From the NCBI GenBank assembly GCA_002722095.1, contig PBKG01000004.1, positions 1-51,667 on the forward strand: a stretch of 51,667 nt of DNA, in the 5' to 3' direction. Below the pieces are notes generated by a model. That model saw only the letters and a program-made list of their open reading frames with translations, did no database searches and had not been told where the DNA came from. How positions within the stretch are numbered: the first letter of the stretch is position 1; the number at the start of each line of letters is the position of its first letter. Shown here piece by piece: positions 34,791 through 42,968 of this stretch. Origin of the DNA: Rhodospirillaceae bacterium. Lineage in GTDB: Bacteria > Pseudomonadota > Alphaproteobacteria > UBA8366. The position numbers and the translations under genes were made by a program.

Positions 34791-34878
34791 CACTTCGCCC
34801 AGTTCAGTTGAGCCCGATGAGGGACAGTCTATGCCCCTCCCAACAGACCCACAAGCGAGCGATGGATTCTGACTTGGA

Positions 34879-35499
34879 CTATTTACGTCCGCCGGCTAAC
34901 ACATCCAGCCGCATGCGAAGACTTGTCGGCTCGATATAATTATCGACACCCGATCCGAGAAACAGGATTACCAAGGTCGGCTTGTTCGCGCCCAATTGCC
35001 CCTTGCAGGCAGCGGTAATTCCGATTTCACGATTGCCGCGCTGTGAAGTGGGTTTCGACTGGCCGCAAAGAGAATTTTTCAGCCCGGCCAGGTCCAATGA
35101 TGGACGCCGGTCCGGTCCGTAACTCAAACGATCCTTCGGCACCACATAAACACTGAGCAACGGCTCGACCTTTCCTTGCTTGGTAAAGCGGTTACGAAAT
35201 TGCGCACTGGCGGTGATATTGAGGTCGGTAGCGCCAGGCGAAACCATCTCGAACTGCAAGCAAGTGCGCCGATTCATCGTCGGAAAAACGCGAGAATCAT
35301 GCCCTTTGAAGGGGTGACTCTTGTCGAAAGACTCATCGATTGTGTAAAAACCGTTTTTCTCAACACTACTCACATACTTATGACCAAGTAAAAAACATTC
35401 TTGAGCCGCAGTATTAGAGTAGGTATTTGTATAAAATCCAAAATTAACCGCAGTAATAGTAACTAATACTACGACTATACTTTTTATTATTCCGGACAT
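34879..35499 (-). CDS. Secreted or membrane-anchored hypothetical protein
   Basis: A 206-residue protein I do not recognise. Residues 4-20 (IIKSIVVVLVTITAVNF) form a signal peptide or anchor, followed by a mainly beta mature part with four or more cysteines (QECFLLGH, RRTCLQF, NSLCGQSK, TAACKGQ), which suggests disulfides in the periplasm. GGAG ten bases before ATG 35499 supports this start rather than 35532. The first 140 bases of the gene are markedly AT-rich compared with the rest. It stands alone between the T5 operon promoter and an alpha/beta hydrolase. Confidence 0.7.
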   Translation of the reverse strand: MSGIIKSIVVVLVTITAVNFGFYTNTYSNTAAQECFLLGHKYVSSVEKNGFYTIDESFDKSHPFKGHDSRVFPTMNRRTCLQFEMVSPGATDLNITASAQFRNRFTKQGKVEPLLSVYVVPKDRLSYGPDRRPSLDLAGLKNSLCGQSKPTSQRGNREIGITAACKGQLGANKPTLVILFLGSGVDNYIEPTSLRMRLDVLAGGRK

Positions 35500-35586
35500 G
35501 ACTTTTGTCTCCGGTTTGTTATTGCCCACCAAGCGCGCGGACTTTAACAGATTTCGCCAAAATGCGCGAATTTCTTGTGAACAGGC

Positions 35587-36531
35587 CTATTCTTCGAGAT
35601 CGTCGAGCCGGGCCGGCATTTCCAAGAAGGCCAAGAGCACATGCCAGAAACGATGTCGGTTGATTCCGATGGTCATGTTATGAGCTTGGCCGGAGATCTG
35701 AACGAGTTGCTTATCGAGCGTACCGAGCTTGGCATAAAATTCAGCCATATCCGCGTTGGTGGTGATACCATCATGCTCGGCCCGTATCATCAGAACAGGA
35801 CATTTAAATTTTTCCGGATCGATGATCGGCAGGTTTACACACATATCGATATAGGTACCGTTGGGGACGCTGCCGCCACCATTATTCATCTCCGCGGCCG
35901 CGGCGATTTCCGGCAGTTCGGGAACCGTAAGACCGACCGTATCGCGTGTGAACATGCCTTTGAAATACTCCGCATCGACTTGACGGCTGTTAGTTGCCTG
36001 CCATTCATCGAGCCGTTGGGCCCGCTTAATCAATGACGGTGCGTTCTCGCCTGTATAGGGAAATGCCGACAGAGCGATCCGCGCGACCCGCTCCGGACAC
36101 GCATTTTGGAAGGCTCCAGCGCGCAACGCTCCCGATGATGTGCCGAAAAACGAATACGCGGTTTCGCCGGTTTCTTTCTCGATGATGGGAATTGCCGCCT
36201 TCAAATCTTCGACGCCATCCAAAATATAGGAATAGCCATCTGTGCGACTGGATTTACCGTAGCCTTCATGGTCCATGGTCCAGACGTCGAAGCCCAAGCG
36301 TGCGAACGTTTTCATCATTGAATATTCGCCCCGATCCGGGACGTCGAGGTCGACACTGGTGCGTGCCGCCTGGCTTGAGCCATGCACCAGCACCAATACC
36401 GGGCGTGGGGTCGGGCTGTCGGCCTTATATTTACGGTGTATGTATAGGTCGACGTCGCCCTTTTTGGCCCAATGATCCTCCGCAACGACTTCGGATGTAT
36501 CGTCGATCGCACTTAGTGCTGCACTCGGCAT
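35587..36531 (-). CDS. Alpha/beta hydrolase
   Basis: A 314-residue cytosolic hydrolase. The oxyanion region is LVHGSSQA (about 48-55), the nucleophile elbow FFGTSSGALR gives Ser132, the acid is in RAEHDGITTN, and the base in GQAHNMTIG. A lid-like insert occupies roughly 150-220. ATG 36531 follows a very strong GGGGAGGG, so the frame back to 36546 is not used. It is divergent from the SDR operon at 36754. Substrate unknown; an ester, lactone or C-C bond hydrolase is possible. Confidence 0.87.
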   Translation of the reverse strand: MPSAALSAIDDTSEVVAEDHWAKKGDVDLYIHRKYKADSPTPRPVLVLVHGSSQAARTSVDLDVPDRGEYSMMKTFARLGFDVWTMDHEGYGKSSRTDGYSYILDGVEDLKAAIPIIEKETGETAYSFFGTSSGALRAGAFQNACPERVARIALSAFPYTGENAPSLIKRAQRLDEWQATNSRQVDAEYFKGMFTRDTVGLTVPELPEIAAAAEMNNGGGSVPNGTYIDMCVNLPIIDPEKFKCPVLMIRAEHDGITTNADMAEFYAKLGTLDKQLVQISGQAHNMTIGINRHRFWHVLLAFLEMPARLDDLEE

Positions 36532-36753
36532 GATTACCCTCCCCAAACAAAATGGTCGCGCCGAGTATATATGCCGATTTAGGCGGGCGGCGAGAGGTTA
36601 AACAGCAAATTTGTTCATATTCGGGCTGAATAGGTCAGGACCCAGCCAATTGCCGGCGTCCAGGACACCAACACTAACAACCAACATGCTTGCCCGACGG
36701 ATCATTTGTCGTCACCATCCGCACTAGAAAGCAAAAATACGACCTAGGGGGAT

Positions 36754-37575
36754 ATGATGGACCTTGGACTAGCGGGCAAGAAGGCGGTGGTCGCCGGCGG
36801 CTCACGGGGGATCGGCAAGGCAATCGCCATCGAATTGGCACGCGAAGGCGTCGAATGCGTTATCACGTCGCGCAATCAATCGGATTTGGAGAAGACGGCT
36901 GAAGAAATATCTAGCGAGACCGGCACTAAAGTCGTCGCGAGCGCTTGTGACGTGACCGACCGTAGCCAAGTCGATGCGATGATCGACGGTGCCGCCGAAA
37001 TGATGGGTGCGCTGCATATCCTCGTTAACAGCGCTTCTCTTCCGGGCGGTTCGCCTGATGCCATCGGCAAGATCGACACCATCGACGACGATGCGTTTCT
37101 AGGTGATTTCAACGTCAAATATTTGGGTGCATTGCGTTGTGCTCGCGCCGCCTTGCCGCATATGAAAAAGGCCGGATGGGGACGAATTATAAATATTAGC
37201 GGCGGCAACGCGCGTACGCCCGGCAATCTTAGCGGCGGCGCACGTAACGGTTCGCTCGTGCACTTTACTCGAACGTTAGCTCTACAATTTGGCCGTGACG
37301 GCATCACCGTTAATTGCATTCACCCAGGCTCGACCCGAACCGAGCGTACCCCCGGCATGCTGGGCGCCGCAGCAGAGAAAAAAGGCATCTCGGCCCAGGA
37401 TCTCGAGAAAGAAATGTATGCGGAGGGCTCGTCTAACGGGAATGCGATCGGCCGCATGGTCGAGGCACAGGAAGTGGCTTACGCCGCAGTGTTTTTTGCC
37501 TCGGAACAGGCCCGCGCAATTACCGGCGAATTGATCTGCCCCAATGGCGGTGCGGGTAATGCGGTCTGGTATTGA
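36754..37575 (+). CDS. SDR-family protein lacking the Tyr and Lys of the active site
   Basis: A 273-residue SDR fold. The cofactor loop is GGSRGIGKA (15-23) and Ser149 lies in INISGGN. Where YxxxK should stand the sequence reads GGARN (161-165), so both Tyr and Lys are replaced. NNAG is changed to VNSAS. The ending AITGELICPNGGAG is family-like. Cofactor binding looks intact but ordinary dehydrogenase catalysis is not expected. It heads a four-gene operon with the cNMP-SLC13 transporter, the binding protein and a hydrolase, so it may act on the transported compound or sense cofactor. ATG 36757 is an equal start. Confidence 0.87.
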   Translation: MMDLGLAGKKAVVAGGSRGIGKAIAIELAREGVECVITSRNQSDLEKTAEEISSETGTKVVASACDVTDRSQVDAMIDGAAEMMGALHILVNSASLPGGSPDAIGKIDTIDDDAFLGDFNVKYLGALRCARAALPHMKKAGWGRIINISGGNARTPGNLSGGARNGSLVHFTRTLALQFGRDGITVNCIHPGSTRTERTPGMLGAAAEKKGISAQDLEKEMYAEGSSNGNAIGRMVEAQEVAYAAVFFASEQARAITGELICPNGGAGNAVWY

Positions 37576-37628
37576 GCGCCAACCTCGAATATTGATTCTA
37601 TAGAGTGATGGCAGCTGAGGGGCAAAAT

Positions 37629-39476
37629 ATGGTGGGCGCGGAAGCGCTGGTGGTTCAGACGGTCGAAAATGAAGCGAGCTTCTGGACCTGCCCTCGCACC
37701 GACGTGGTGCGGGCGATGGCGCATATGGAAGTTCGAACGCTCGCAGACGGCGAAACGCTCTATCGCCGAGGCGACAACGTCGATCACACTTATCTAGTAA
37801 TCTCGGGCACCCTCACCGTCGCCAATCGGCCGGGCGAAACCGCAGAACTCGATCGAGGATTTCTAGGCGAAGAAGCTTTGATCGGGATGACCTGTTATTT
37901 GGGGTCGGCGACAGCCAAAGGGACAGTCGAAATTTTGGCGATTCCCATCGCTGTCGGTAACGAGCTTTCCCAGCACGAGGAATTCCGCAGCACGCTTGTG
38001 GAATCCTTGAACCAACGCATTCTTCAACAAGATCGAGCCGAAACCTACAAACGCCCTGTGCTGGATCAAACCGGGTCCTGGCGTATGTTCACCGGCTGGT
38101 TGTTGGCCGGGATCGTGCCGTTGTTGTTGGTCTATTTCTTCAGCGATGCGGACGATAGTGGCGACCCCCGTCAGCTTTATTTGTTTGCCGTGCTGAGCTG
38201 TATCGTCATCCTTTGGATGTTCAATGTGGTCATCGACTACATTCCCTCGATACTCGCACTTCTCGCCTTTATTCTTTACGGCATAGCGCCAACGGAAGTG
38301 GTGCTCAGCGGATTTTCATCCCCGACATTCTTTATGGCTATGAGCGTGTTCGGTCTCGCAGCAGTAATCGTTATGTCCGGGCTGGGCTTTCGCATGCTGC
38401 TTTGGCTGCTGCGCGTCGGACCACCTCATCCAATCTGGCAATTCATGGCGTTGTTCTTGTCGGGTGCGCTTCTGACACCGGTAATTCCTACCGCCAGCGG
38501 GCGCATGGCCGTGGTGGGTCCTTTCATCAGCGATCTCCTTTACGGGCTTAGCGATGAGGAAAAGCATTCCGTTGCGCCCCGCCTTGCCGCCGCGATCCTG
38601 TGGGGTGTCAGCTTGTTCACCACAATTTTCCTGAGCGCCAGCCCGCTGAATTTTTTGGTCTACGGTCTATTACCCGAACAAGAACAGTTGCACTTCCAGT
38701 GGCTCGATTGGTTTATCGCGGCTTCGGTCTGCGGTGCCGTCCTGATGGTACTTTTTCTCGCCGTTTCCTACGTTTTCTTCCGCAAGGGAAAACGCGGTAT
38801 CGATCTTTCGCCGGTGATGCTGAAAGAACAGACGCGATTGATTGGTCCGCTACGGCCGATCGAAATCGGTGCGCTTGGTGGCCTGTTTGTCCTGGCGTTG
38901 GCGTTTATGACCAACTCGATTCACAAGGTGGAAATTCCTTGGATCGCAATGGCAATCCTTTTTGGCCTTTTGATGTTCGGCGCCATAGACCGGTTCGATT
39001 TTCGCCGCCGTATCGATTGGGGGTTCTTGCTCAATTTGGGGGCTGCCATCGGCATCGTCGAAACGATGCAGTATCTCCATTTAGACGCCGTCATCGCGTC
39101 TCAATTGGGCTGGCTTGCGCAGTTGATGAAGGACGATTTCACCCATTTCTTGTTGTTGCTGTCCGTCGTGGTTTTTCTCATACGTCTCATCATGCCAACC
39201 GATGCGGTGGTGCTTATCCTGTGTTCGGTCTTCATGCCCACCGCAGCTCATGTCGGCGCGAATCCGTGGGTTGTCGGCTTCGTCATCTTGCTGATCGCCG
39301 AAGGCTTTATTTGGCCCTATCAGGCCGACTTCTACTCGCAGTTTTGCGTGATTTCCGACGAAGACTTGAACGTGGAAGGACCGCGCAATCTGCTGCTCAA
39401 CCTGGCGGTATTCTTCATCAAGCTCGTAGCGATTTATGCGACGCTTGGTTTTTGGGCTCATCTGGGTCTGGTTTAG
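37629..39476 (+). CDS. Cyclic-nucleotide-binding domain fused to an SLC13/DASS anion transporter
   Basis: A 615-residue membrane protein. Residues about 15-135 form a cNMP-binding-like beta-roll (MEVRTLADGETLYRRGDN, TYLVISGTL), followed by a linker and about eleven to twelve membrane segments from residue 150. The transporter part has two halves with SGFSSPTFFMAMS, TPVIPTASGRMAVVGPF, LSASPLNFLVYG and RLIMPTDAVVLIL, typical of the divalent-anion:Na+ symporter (SLC13) family, which carries dicarboxylates, sulfate or sulfonates. GAGGGG six bases before ATG 37629 decides the start. It follows the SDR by 53 bases and precedes the binding-protein gene by 15. Cytosolic ligand gating of the carrier is inferred from the fusion. 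Confidence 0.87.
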   Translation: MVGAEALVVQTVENEASFWTCPRTDVVRAMAHMEVRTLADGETLYRRGDNVDHTYLVISGTLTVANRPGETAELDRGFLGEEALIGMTCYLGSATAKGTVEILAIPIAVGNELSQHEEFRSTLVESLNQRILQQDRAETYKRPVLDQTGSWRMFTGWLLAGIVPLLLVYFFSDADDSGDPRQLYLFAVLSCIVILWMFNVVIDYIPSILALLAFILYGIAPTEVVLSGFSSPTFFMAMSVFGLAAVIVMSGLGFRMLLWLLRVGPPHPIWQFMALFLSGALLTPVIPTASGRMAVVGPFISDLLYGLSDEEKHSVAPRLAAAILWGVSLFTTIFLSASPLNFLVYGLLPEQEQLHFQWLDWFIAASVCGAVLMVLFLAVSYVFFRKGKRGIDLSPVMLKEQTRLIGPLRPIEIGALGGLFVLALAFMTNSIHKVEIPWIAMAILFGLLMFGAIDRFDFRRRIDWGFLLNLGAAIGIVETMQYLHLDAVIASQLGWLAQLMKDDFTHFLLLLSVVVFLIRLIMPTDAVVLILCSVFMPTAAHVGANPWVVGFVILLIAEGFIWPYQADFYSQFCVISDEDLNVEGPRNLLLNLAVFFIKLVAIYATLGFWAHLGLV

Positions 39477-39491
39477 GGAGGCGATGACGAG

Positions 39492-40523
39492 ATGCTACGT
39501 AAGATGACATTTGTATCGATGGGTATCTTCTTCCTGCTCTTGATCAGCACGATGGTGGTCGTCAATTCCTATCGCCCCAGAGTGATGGTTCTACACAGCT
39601 ACTCACCGAAATATATCTGGACCCGCGAAGTCGATAAGGGGATTCATCGTGCCCTGAAAGGGCAAGACTGGGTCGATGTGCGCTTTCACTATATGGCGAC
39701 CAAATTTCACCGCACGAAAGCGCATTTCCGCCGCGCCCAGACCCGCGCCCATCAAGCCATCGCGCAATTTAAGCCCGACATCGTTATCGCCATAGACGAC
39801 AACGCCCAGCGCCTAGTGGCGAAGGAGTATGTGGGGCGCACGGACATACAGATTATTTATGCCGGAGTTAACGGATCGATCGACCCTTACGGATATACCA
39901 ACGCTCCCAACGTTACCGGTATCGTGGAACGAAAGCCGCTGGTGGCACTTAAAGAAGTGTTACCGCTCCTGACCAACCAAAAGATTGAAACAATCCGCAC
40001 GATTTATCTCGCGGAAAAATCTCACTCCACCAGGAAAGATGCGGCGTTTCTTGCCAAGTTCGATTGGTCGCCTATGACCTATCAGGGGCATCACAGAGTC
40101 CAAACCTTCGATGCTTGGAAGAAGATCGTCGAAAGCGCTCCCGAAAAAGCGGATTTCCTTTTGGTTAGCGGCTATCGCGCGCTCCGACGTGTCGCGAAGG
40201 ACCCCAAAAGTGTGATCAAGCCGAAGGAAATTATGCGCTGGACCGAGAAACATTCGAAAATCCCGGTCATCGGCCTCAACCAGTTTAACGCCGCCGACGG
40301 GGCCGCGTTCGCCATCGGTGTGTCTCCTTACGAACAGGGTGAAACGCCGGTGAAGCTCGCGCTGGAAATTCTCAATAAGTCCGTTCCCGCTGGCGAGATC
40401 AAAGACCGCTATCCGAATGAATATGTCATCGCCGTGCGCAAAGGTGCCTCGGAGAGACGTAATTTAACGATCCCGAAAATCTTCAAAGCCTTCGCTGTCG
40501 CGACCGAAAGCTATTTCCCTTAA
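39492..40523 (+). CDS. Membrane-anchored ABC-type substrate-binding protein (PF04392-like)
   Basis: A 343-residue protein. Residues 5-25 form an N-terminal anchor (TFVSMGIFFLLLISTMVV), followed by a periplasmic-binding fold. VMVLHSYSPKYIWTREVDKG begins lobe 1, FKPDIVIAIDDNAQRLVAKE matches the PF04392-type proteins, and IIYAGVNG and GVSPYEQGETPVKLALEIL complete the pattern. There is no lipobox or cleavage site obvious, so it is probably tethered to the inner membrane. No ABC permease or ATPase gene is adjacent; the only transporter is the SLC13 fusion, 15 bases upstream. It may capture the ligand for that carrier or sense it. Confidence 0.83.
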   Translation: MLRKMTFVSMGIFFLLLISTMVVVNSYRPRVMVLHSYSPKYIWTREVDKGIHRALKGQDWVDVRFHYMATKFHRTKAHFRRAQTRAHQAIAQFKPDIVIAIDDNAQRLVAKEYVGRTDIQIIYAGVNGSIDPYGYTNAPNVTGIVERKPLVALKEVLPLLTNQKIETIRTIYLAEKSHSTRKDAAFLAKFDWSPMTYQGHHRVQTFDAWKKIVESAPEKADFLLVSGYRALRRVAKDPKSVIKPKEIMRWTEKHSKIPVIGLNQFNAADGAAFAIGVSPYEQGETPVKLALEILNKSVPAGEIKDRYPNEYVIAVRKGASERRNLTIPKIFKAFAVATESYFP

Positions 40524-40588
40524 GAACCGGTCGGCCGGACTGCCCGCCGCCACATGGGTGGCGCCAAAACCCTAAAGGACCAAATATC

Positions 40589-41299
40589 ATGGCGAAACTC
40601 GTTTTTATTCACGGACCCGGCGCCGGCGGTTGTTCCGATGCCTACATCCCACAGAGGGAGAATTTCCCCGACTGCCTTACACCAGACCTGCCCGGTCACT
40701 TGGAAGGCGAGCGGTGCCAAGACGTCGCGCGCTACACAGAATGGGTCCGCGGCTGGCTATGGGCGCAAGGCGCAAAATCCGACCTGGTCCTTTGCGGATA
40801 TACCCTCGGCGCATCCATCGCCTTGCAGTATGCGCTCGATTATCCGGACGAAGTAAAAGGGTTGGTGATCATGACGGTCGCGATGCGGCCGAAAACACGC
40901 GAACCCGGTACCTACCAGATGCGCCTCGATGCGGTCGAAGACCCGAAGGTTTATGAGGAATGGATAGATTTCCAGATTCGGGCAATGCATGCAGTCGCTC
41001 CGGACCTGAAAGAGCATTTACTCGAGAAGCATCGTCAGGTGGGGCCTATGTCGCAATATCACGACCTCAAGACCATCGACGCTTTCGACGTGCGAGATCG
41101 TATCGATACGCTGAAACCAAAATTACTGCTGCTGCGGGGCCTCATCGACCACGGCAATCCGCCGAAATACGAACAGGAAATTCACGAGGCCGTGCCTGGA
41201 TCGCAATATGTCGAGCTCGAACATGGCGGCCACTTTCCGCTCACCGAACTGCCGGACACGGTCAATCCTCTGATCGAAGAATTCGTGGCCGGATTGTGA
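40589..41299 (+). CDS. Alpha/beta hydrolase with Thr at the nucleophile position
   Basis: A 236-residue alpha/beta hydrolase. IHGPGAGG (7-14) is the oxyanion loop. The nucleophile elbow reads GYTLG (70-74), with Thr72 where Ser normally stands; the codon is ACC. The acid is probably in LRGLIDHGNPP and the base in LEHGGHFPLTELP, both family-like. The change may lower or alter activity; some relatives use Asp or Cys, and Thr is rare. AAAGGA precedes ATG 40589. It is 65 bases after the binding-protein gene and likely the last gene of that operon. Confidence 0.87.
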   Translation: MAKLVFIHGPGAGGCSDAYIPQRENFPDCLTPDLPGHLEGERCQDVARYTEWVRGWLWAQGAKSDLVLCGYTLGASIALQYALDYPDEVKGLVIMTVAMRPKTREPGTYQMRLDAVEDPKVYEEWIDFQIRAMHAVAPDLKEHLLEKHRQVGPMSQYHDLKTIDAFDVRDRIDTLKPKLLLLRGLIDHGNPPKYEQEIHEAVPGSQYVELEHGGHFPLTELPDTVNPLIEEFVAGL

Positions 41300-41327
41300 T
41301 CAGGTTCGAGAAACGCCAATCAAATAT

Positions 41328-41792
41328 TCAAAAGCTGAGCTTATATCCCTCGTGGGTCGCTTCGAACCCGAGGCTGTCATAGAACCGATGAGCATCGGGC
41401 CGGCCCTTGTCGGTGGTTAGCTGAACGAGGCCGCACCCGCGTTCTTTGCAAACATCAATAGCCCATTCGAACATACGCCGACCCAATCCGCCGTTACGGT
41501 AGGCAGGCACGATACGCACCGCCTCTATCTGGCCACGCCACATCCCCGTGCGCGCCATTCCTGGGATGAAACTGACCTGCAACGTGCCGATGACCGTATC
41601 TCCATCGACCGCAACCGCCAAAACGTGGTTCGGGTCATTATCCATCGCGGCGAATGCATCCAAGTAGGCTTGTGCAAGCGGCGTGCCCGGCTTTTCGCGC
41701 GTGCGACCGATTTCATCGTCGGCAAGCATATCGACAATGGCTAAAAGATCCGCCTCTTCGGCGGCGCGAAACGTAATGTCTTGATCACCCAT
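41328..41792 (-). CDS. GNAT-family N-acetyltransferase
   Basis: A 154-residue acetyltransferase. The acetyl-CoA loop is YRNGGLGRRMFEWAIDVC (about 97-114), with VIGTLQVSFIPGMARTG before it and the ending RPDAHRFYDSLGFEATHEGY typical of GNAT. GGAG eight bases before ATG 41792 supports the start. It follows the GIY-YIG gene in the leftward direction with a 12-base gap and may be co-transcribed with it and the metallophosphoesterase. Substrate unknown. Confidence 0.9.
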   Translation of the reverse strand: MGDQDITFRAAEEADLLAIVDMLADDEIGRTREKPGTPLAQAYLDAFAAMDNDPNHVLAVAVDGDTVIGTLQVSFIPGMARTGMWRGQIEAVRIVPAYRNGGLGRRMFEWAIDVCKERGCGLVQLTTDKGRPDAHRFYDSLGFEATHEGYKLSF

Positions 41793-41804
41793 CCCTTGGT
41801 CTCC

Positions 41805-42074
41805 TCATTCAGCGAGGTTCGCGAGTACCCGCCGAAATTTTCGGTCTCGTTTTAGATGCCATTCCCGGCTCATAGCTTCGCCGCGATTACGATAACGTTC
41901 CGCGTAGAGTAATTGCCATTCCCGCCCCCGCGTGGACCGTGCGCCGGTTCCCGCATTGTGTGCAGCCAAGCGCGCATCAAGATTCGTGGTCCAACCGACA
42001 TAGGTACGAAAGCGCAGCCCCCCGGCCTTTTCCTGCAGCTCCTTGGCGCCAATGACATAGACGAAACAGCTCAA
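41805..42074 (-). CDS. GIY-YIG nuclease-domain protein (UPF0213/YhbQ-like)
   Basis: An 89-residue single-domain GIY-YIG protein. FVYVIGAKE stands for GIY and RTYVGWTTNLDARLAAHNAG for YIG plus the conserved Arg; Glu66 or Glu71 (GEAMSREWHLKR) fits the catalytic Glu. The family is found widely and may process DNA ends, but its role is unclear. Translation seems to start at a TTG (42074), as no ATG lies ahead of the motif. It lies 13 bases after the metallophosphoesterase stop. Confidence 0.87.
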   Translation of the reverse strand: MSCFVYVIGAKELQEKAGGLRFRTYVGWTTNLDARLAAHNAGTGARSTRGREWQLLYAERYRNRGEAMSREWHLKRDRKFRRVLANLAE

Positions 42075-42087
42075 TTATTCTTAGGCC

Positions 42088-42855
42088 CTAATCTTCGACC
42101 GTACGATCGGTCACCGACACCGAGCCGTCCGGCGCAAAATCATAAAGTCGATAGTGAAACGGCGTTTCGCAAAAAGCCGGGGCTCCGGAATGGAGGATCG
42201 GCCCCTGTTCCAACGTGCCCGGATGATAATGACCGGACAACACGGCACGCACTCGGCCGGAACTCTCGGCAGCTTGCTTCAACTCATCTGCGGTCCGGTA
42301 TTGGTAATGCTTGTTTTTGGCGAACGTCGGCGGAGCGATCATGTAATGCTGCACATGCACCTGCGGGCAGTCATTTTCGGGCGCGGAAATCGCGGCGTCG
42401 AACAATGCCTTTCGTGCACCGGTTCGGAGCGGTTGACCCTCCTCCGACAATTCGTCCCAAAAACAGAAAAATCTCAGCCCTGCAATGTCGATCGGCCCTG
42501 GCGAGTTTCCAAAAACTTCGGCAAATGCCTTTTCGTCATCGTTGTTTCCCGGGACGACAACATACGGGATGCCGGAATTTTCGAACCAATCTTTGACTAG
42601 CCTCAAATCGGCAAGGACTTCGCTAAACCACTCGGCATGATCTCGGTCGTCGGGGGAATTTCCTGCGATCACCTCACCCGGTACGTCCAGCACATCTCCG
42701 GACATCACCAGGACATCGGGCGAACATGCTTCGACACAACCGGCGAAACGTTCCAACAATCCAGGCATCTCACGCGAAAGCCGCAATGGATCTTTCGCCG
42801 TTCCCGGCAAGTGGGAACGCAGATGCATGTCGGTGAAATGGAGCAATCTCGTCAT
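42088..42855 (-). CDS. Metallophosphoesterase (calcineurin-like)
   Basis: A 255-residue binuclear metal hydrolase. Ligands are visible in FTDMHLRS (Asp9, His11), VMSGDVLDVPG, VPGNNDDE, QVHVQHYM and LSGHYHPG. The family includes cyclic-nucleotide phosphodiesterases and lipid A or DNA nucleases. The short C-terminal part LHSGAPAFCETPFHYRLYDF resembles phosphodiesterases of the Icc/CpdA type. A cyclic-AMP role would be notable near a cNMP-domain transporter, but nothing proves it. It starts 113 bases from the divergent MFS gene. Confidence 0.88.
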   Translation of the reverse strand: MTRLLHFTDMHLRSHLPGTAKDPLRLSREMPGLLERFAGCVEACSPDVLVMSGDVLDVPGEVIAGNSPDDRDHAEWFSEVLADLRLVKDWFENSGIPYVVVPGNNDDEKAFAEVFGNSPGPIDIAGLRFFCFWDELSEEGQPLRTGARKALFDAAISAPENDCPQVHVQHYMIAPPTFAKNKHYQYRTADELKQAAESSGRVRAVLSGHYHPGTLEQGPILHSGAPAFCETPFHYRLYDFAPDGSVSVTDRTVED

Positions 42856-42968
42856 CGCATCAGTTTAGCAGCTCTCCCAGGCCACGAGGCAAGCTTTCGC
42901 CGCAGGATACTCTTGCCACGCGCAGATGCCTGTGGTCTCGTGCGATCAACTTCGAAAAGGACAAACCC

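Noticed and set aside
38600..39487. Long open frame of about 295 codons in another frame of the SLC13 gene
   Set aside because: Basic, Arg-rich and without any recognisable motif; the SLC13 frame has clear membrane segments, so this is a shadow.
40589..42855. cAMP signalling link between the metallophosphoesterase and the cNMP-domain transporter
   Set aside because: The metallophosphoesterase is not in the same operon, and its sequence does not fix a cyclic-nucleotide substrate.
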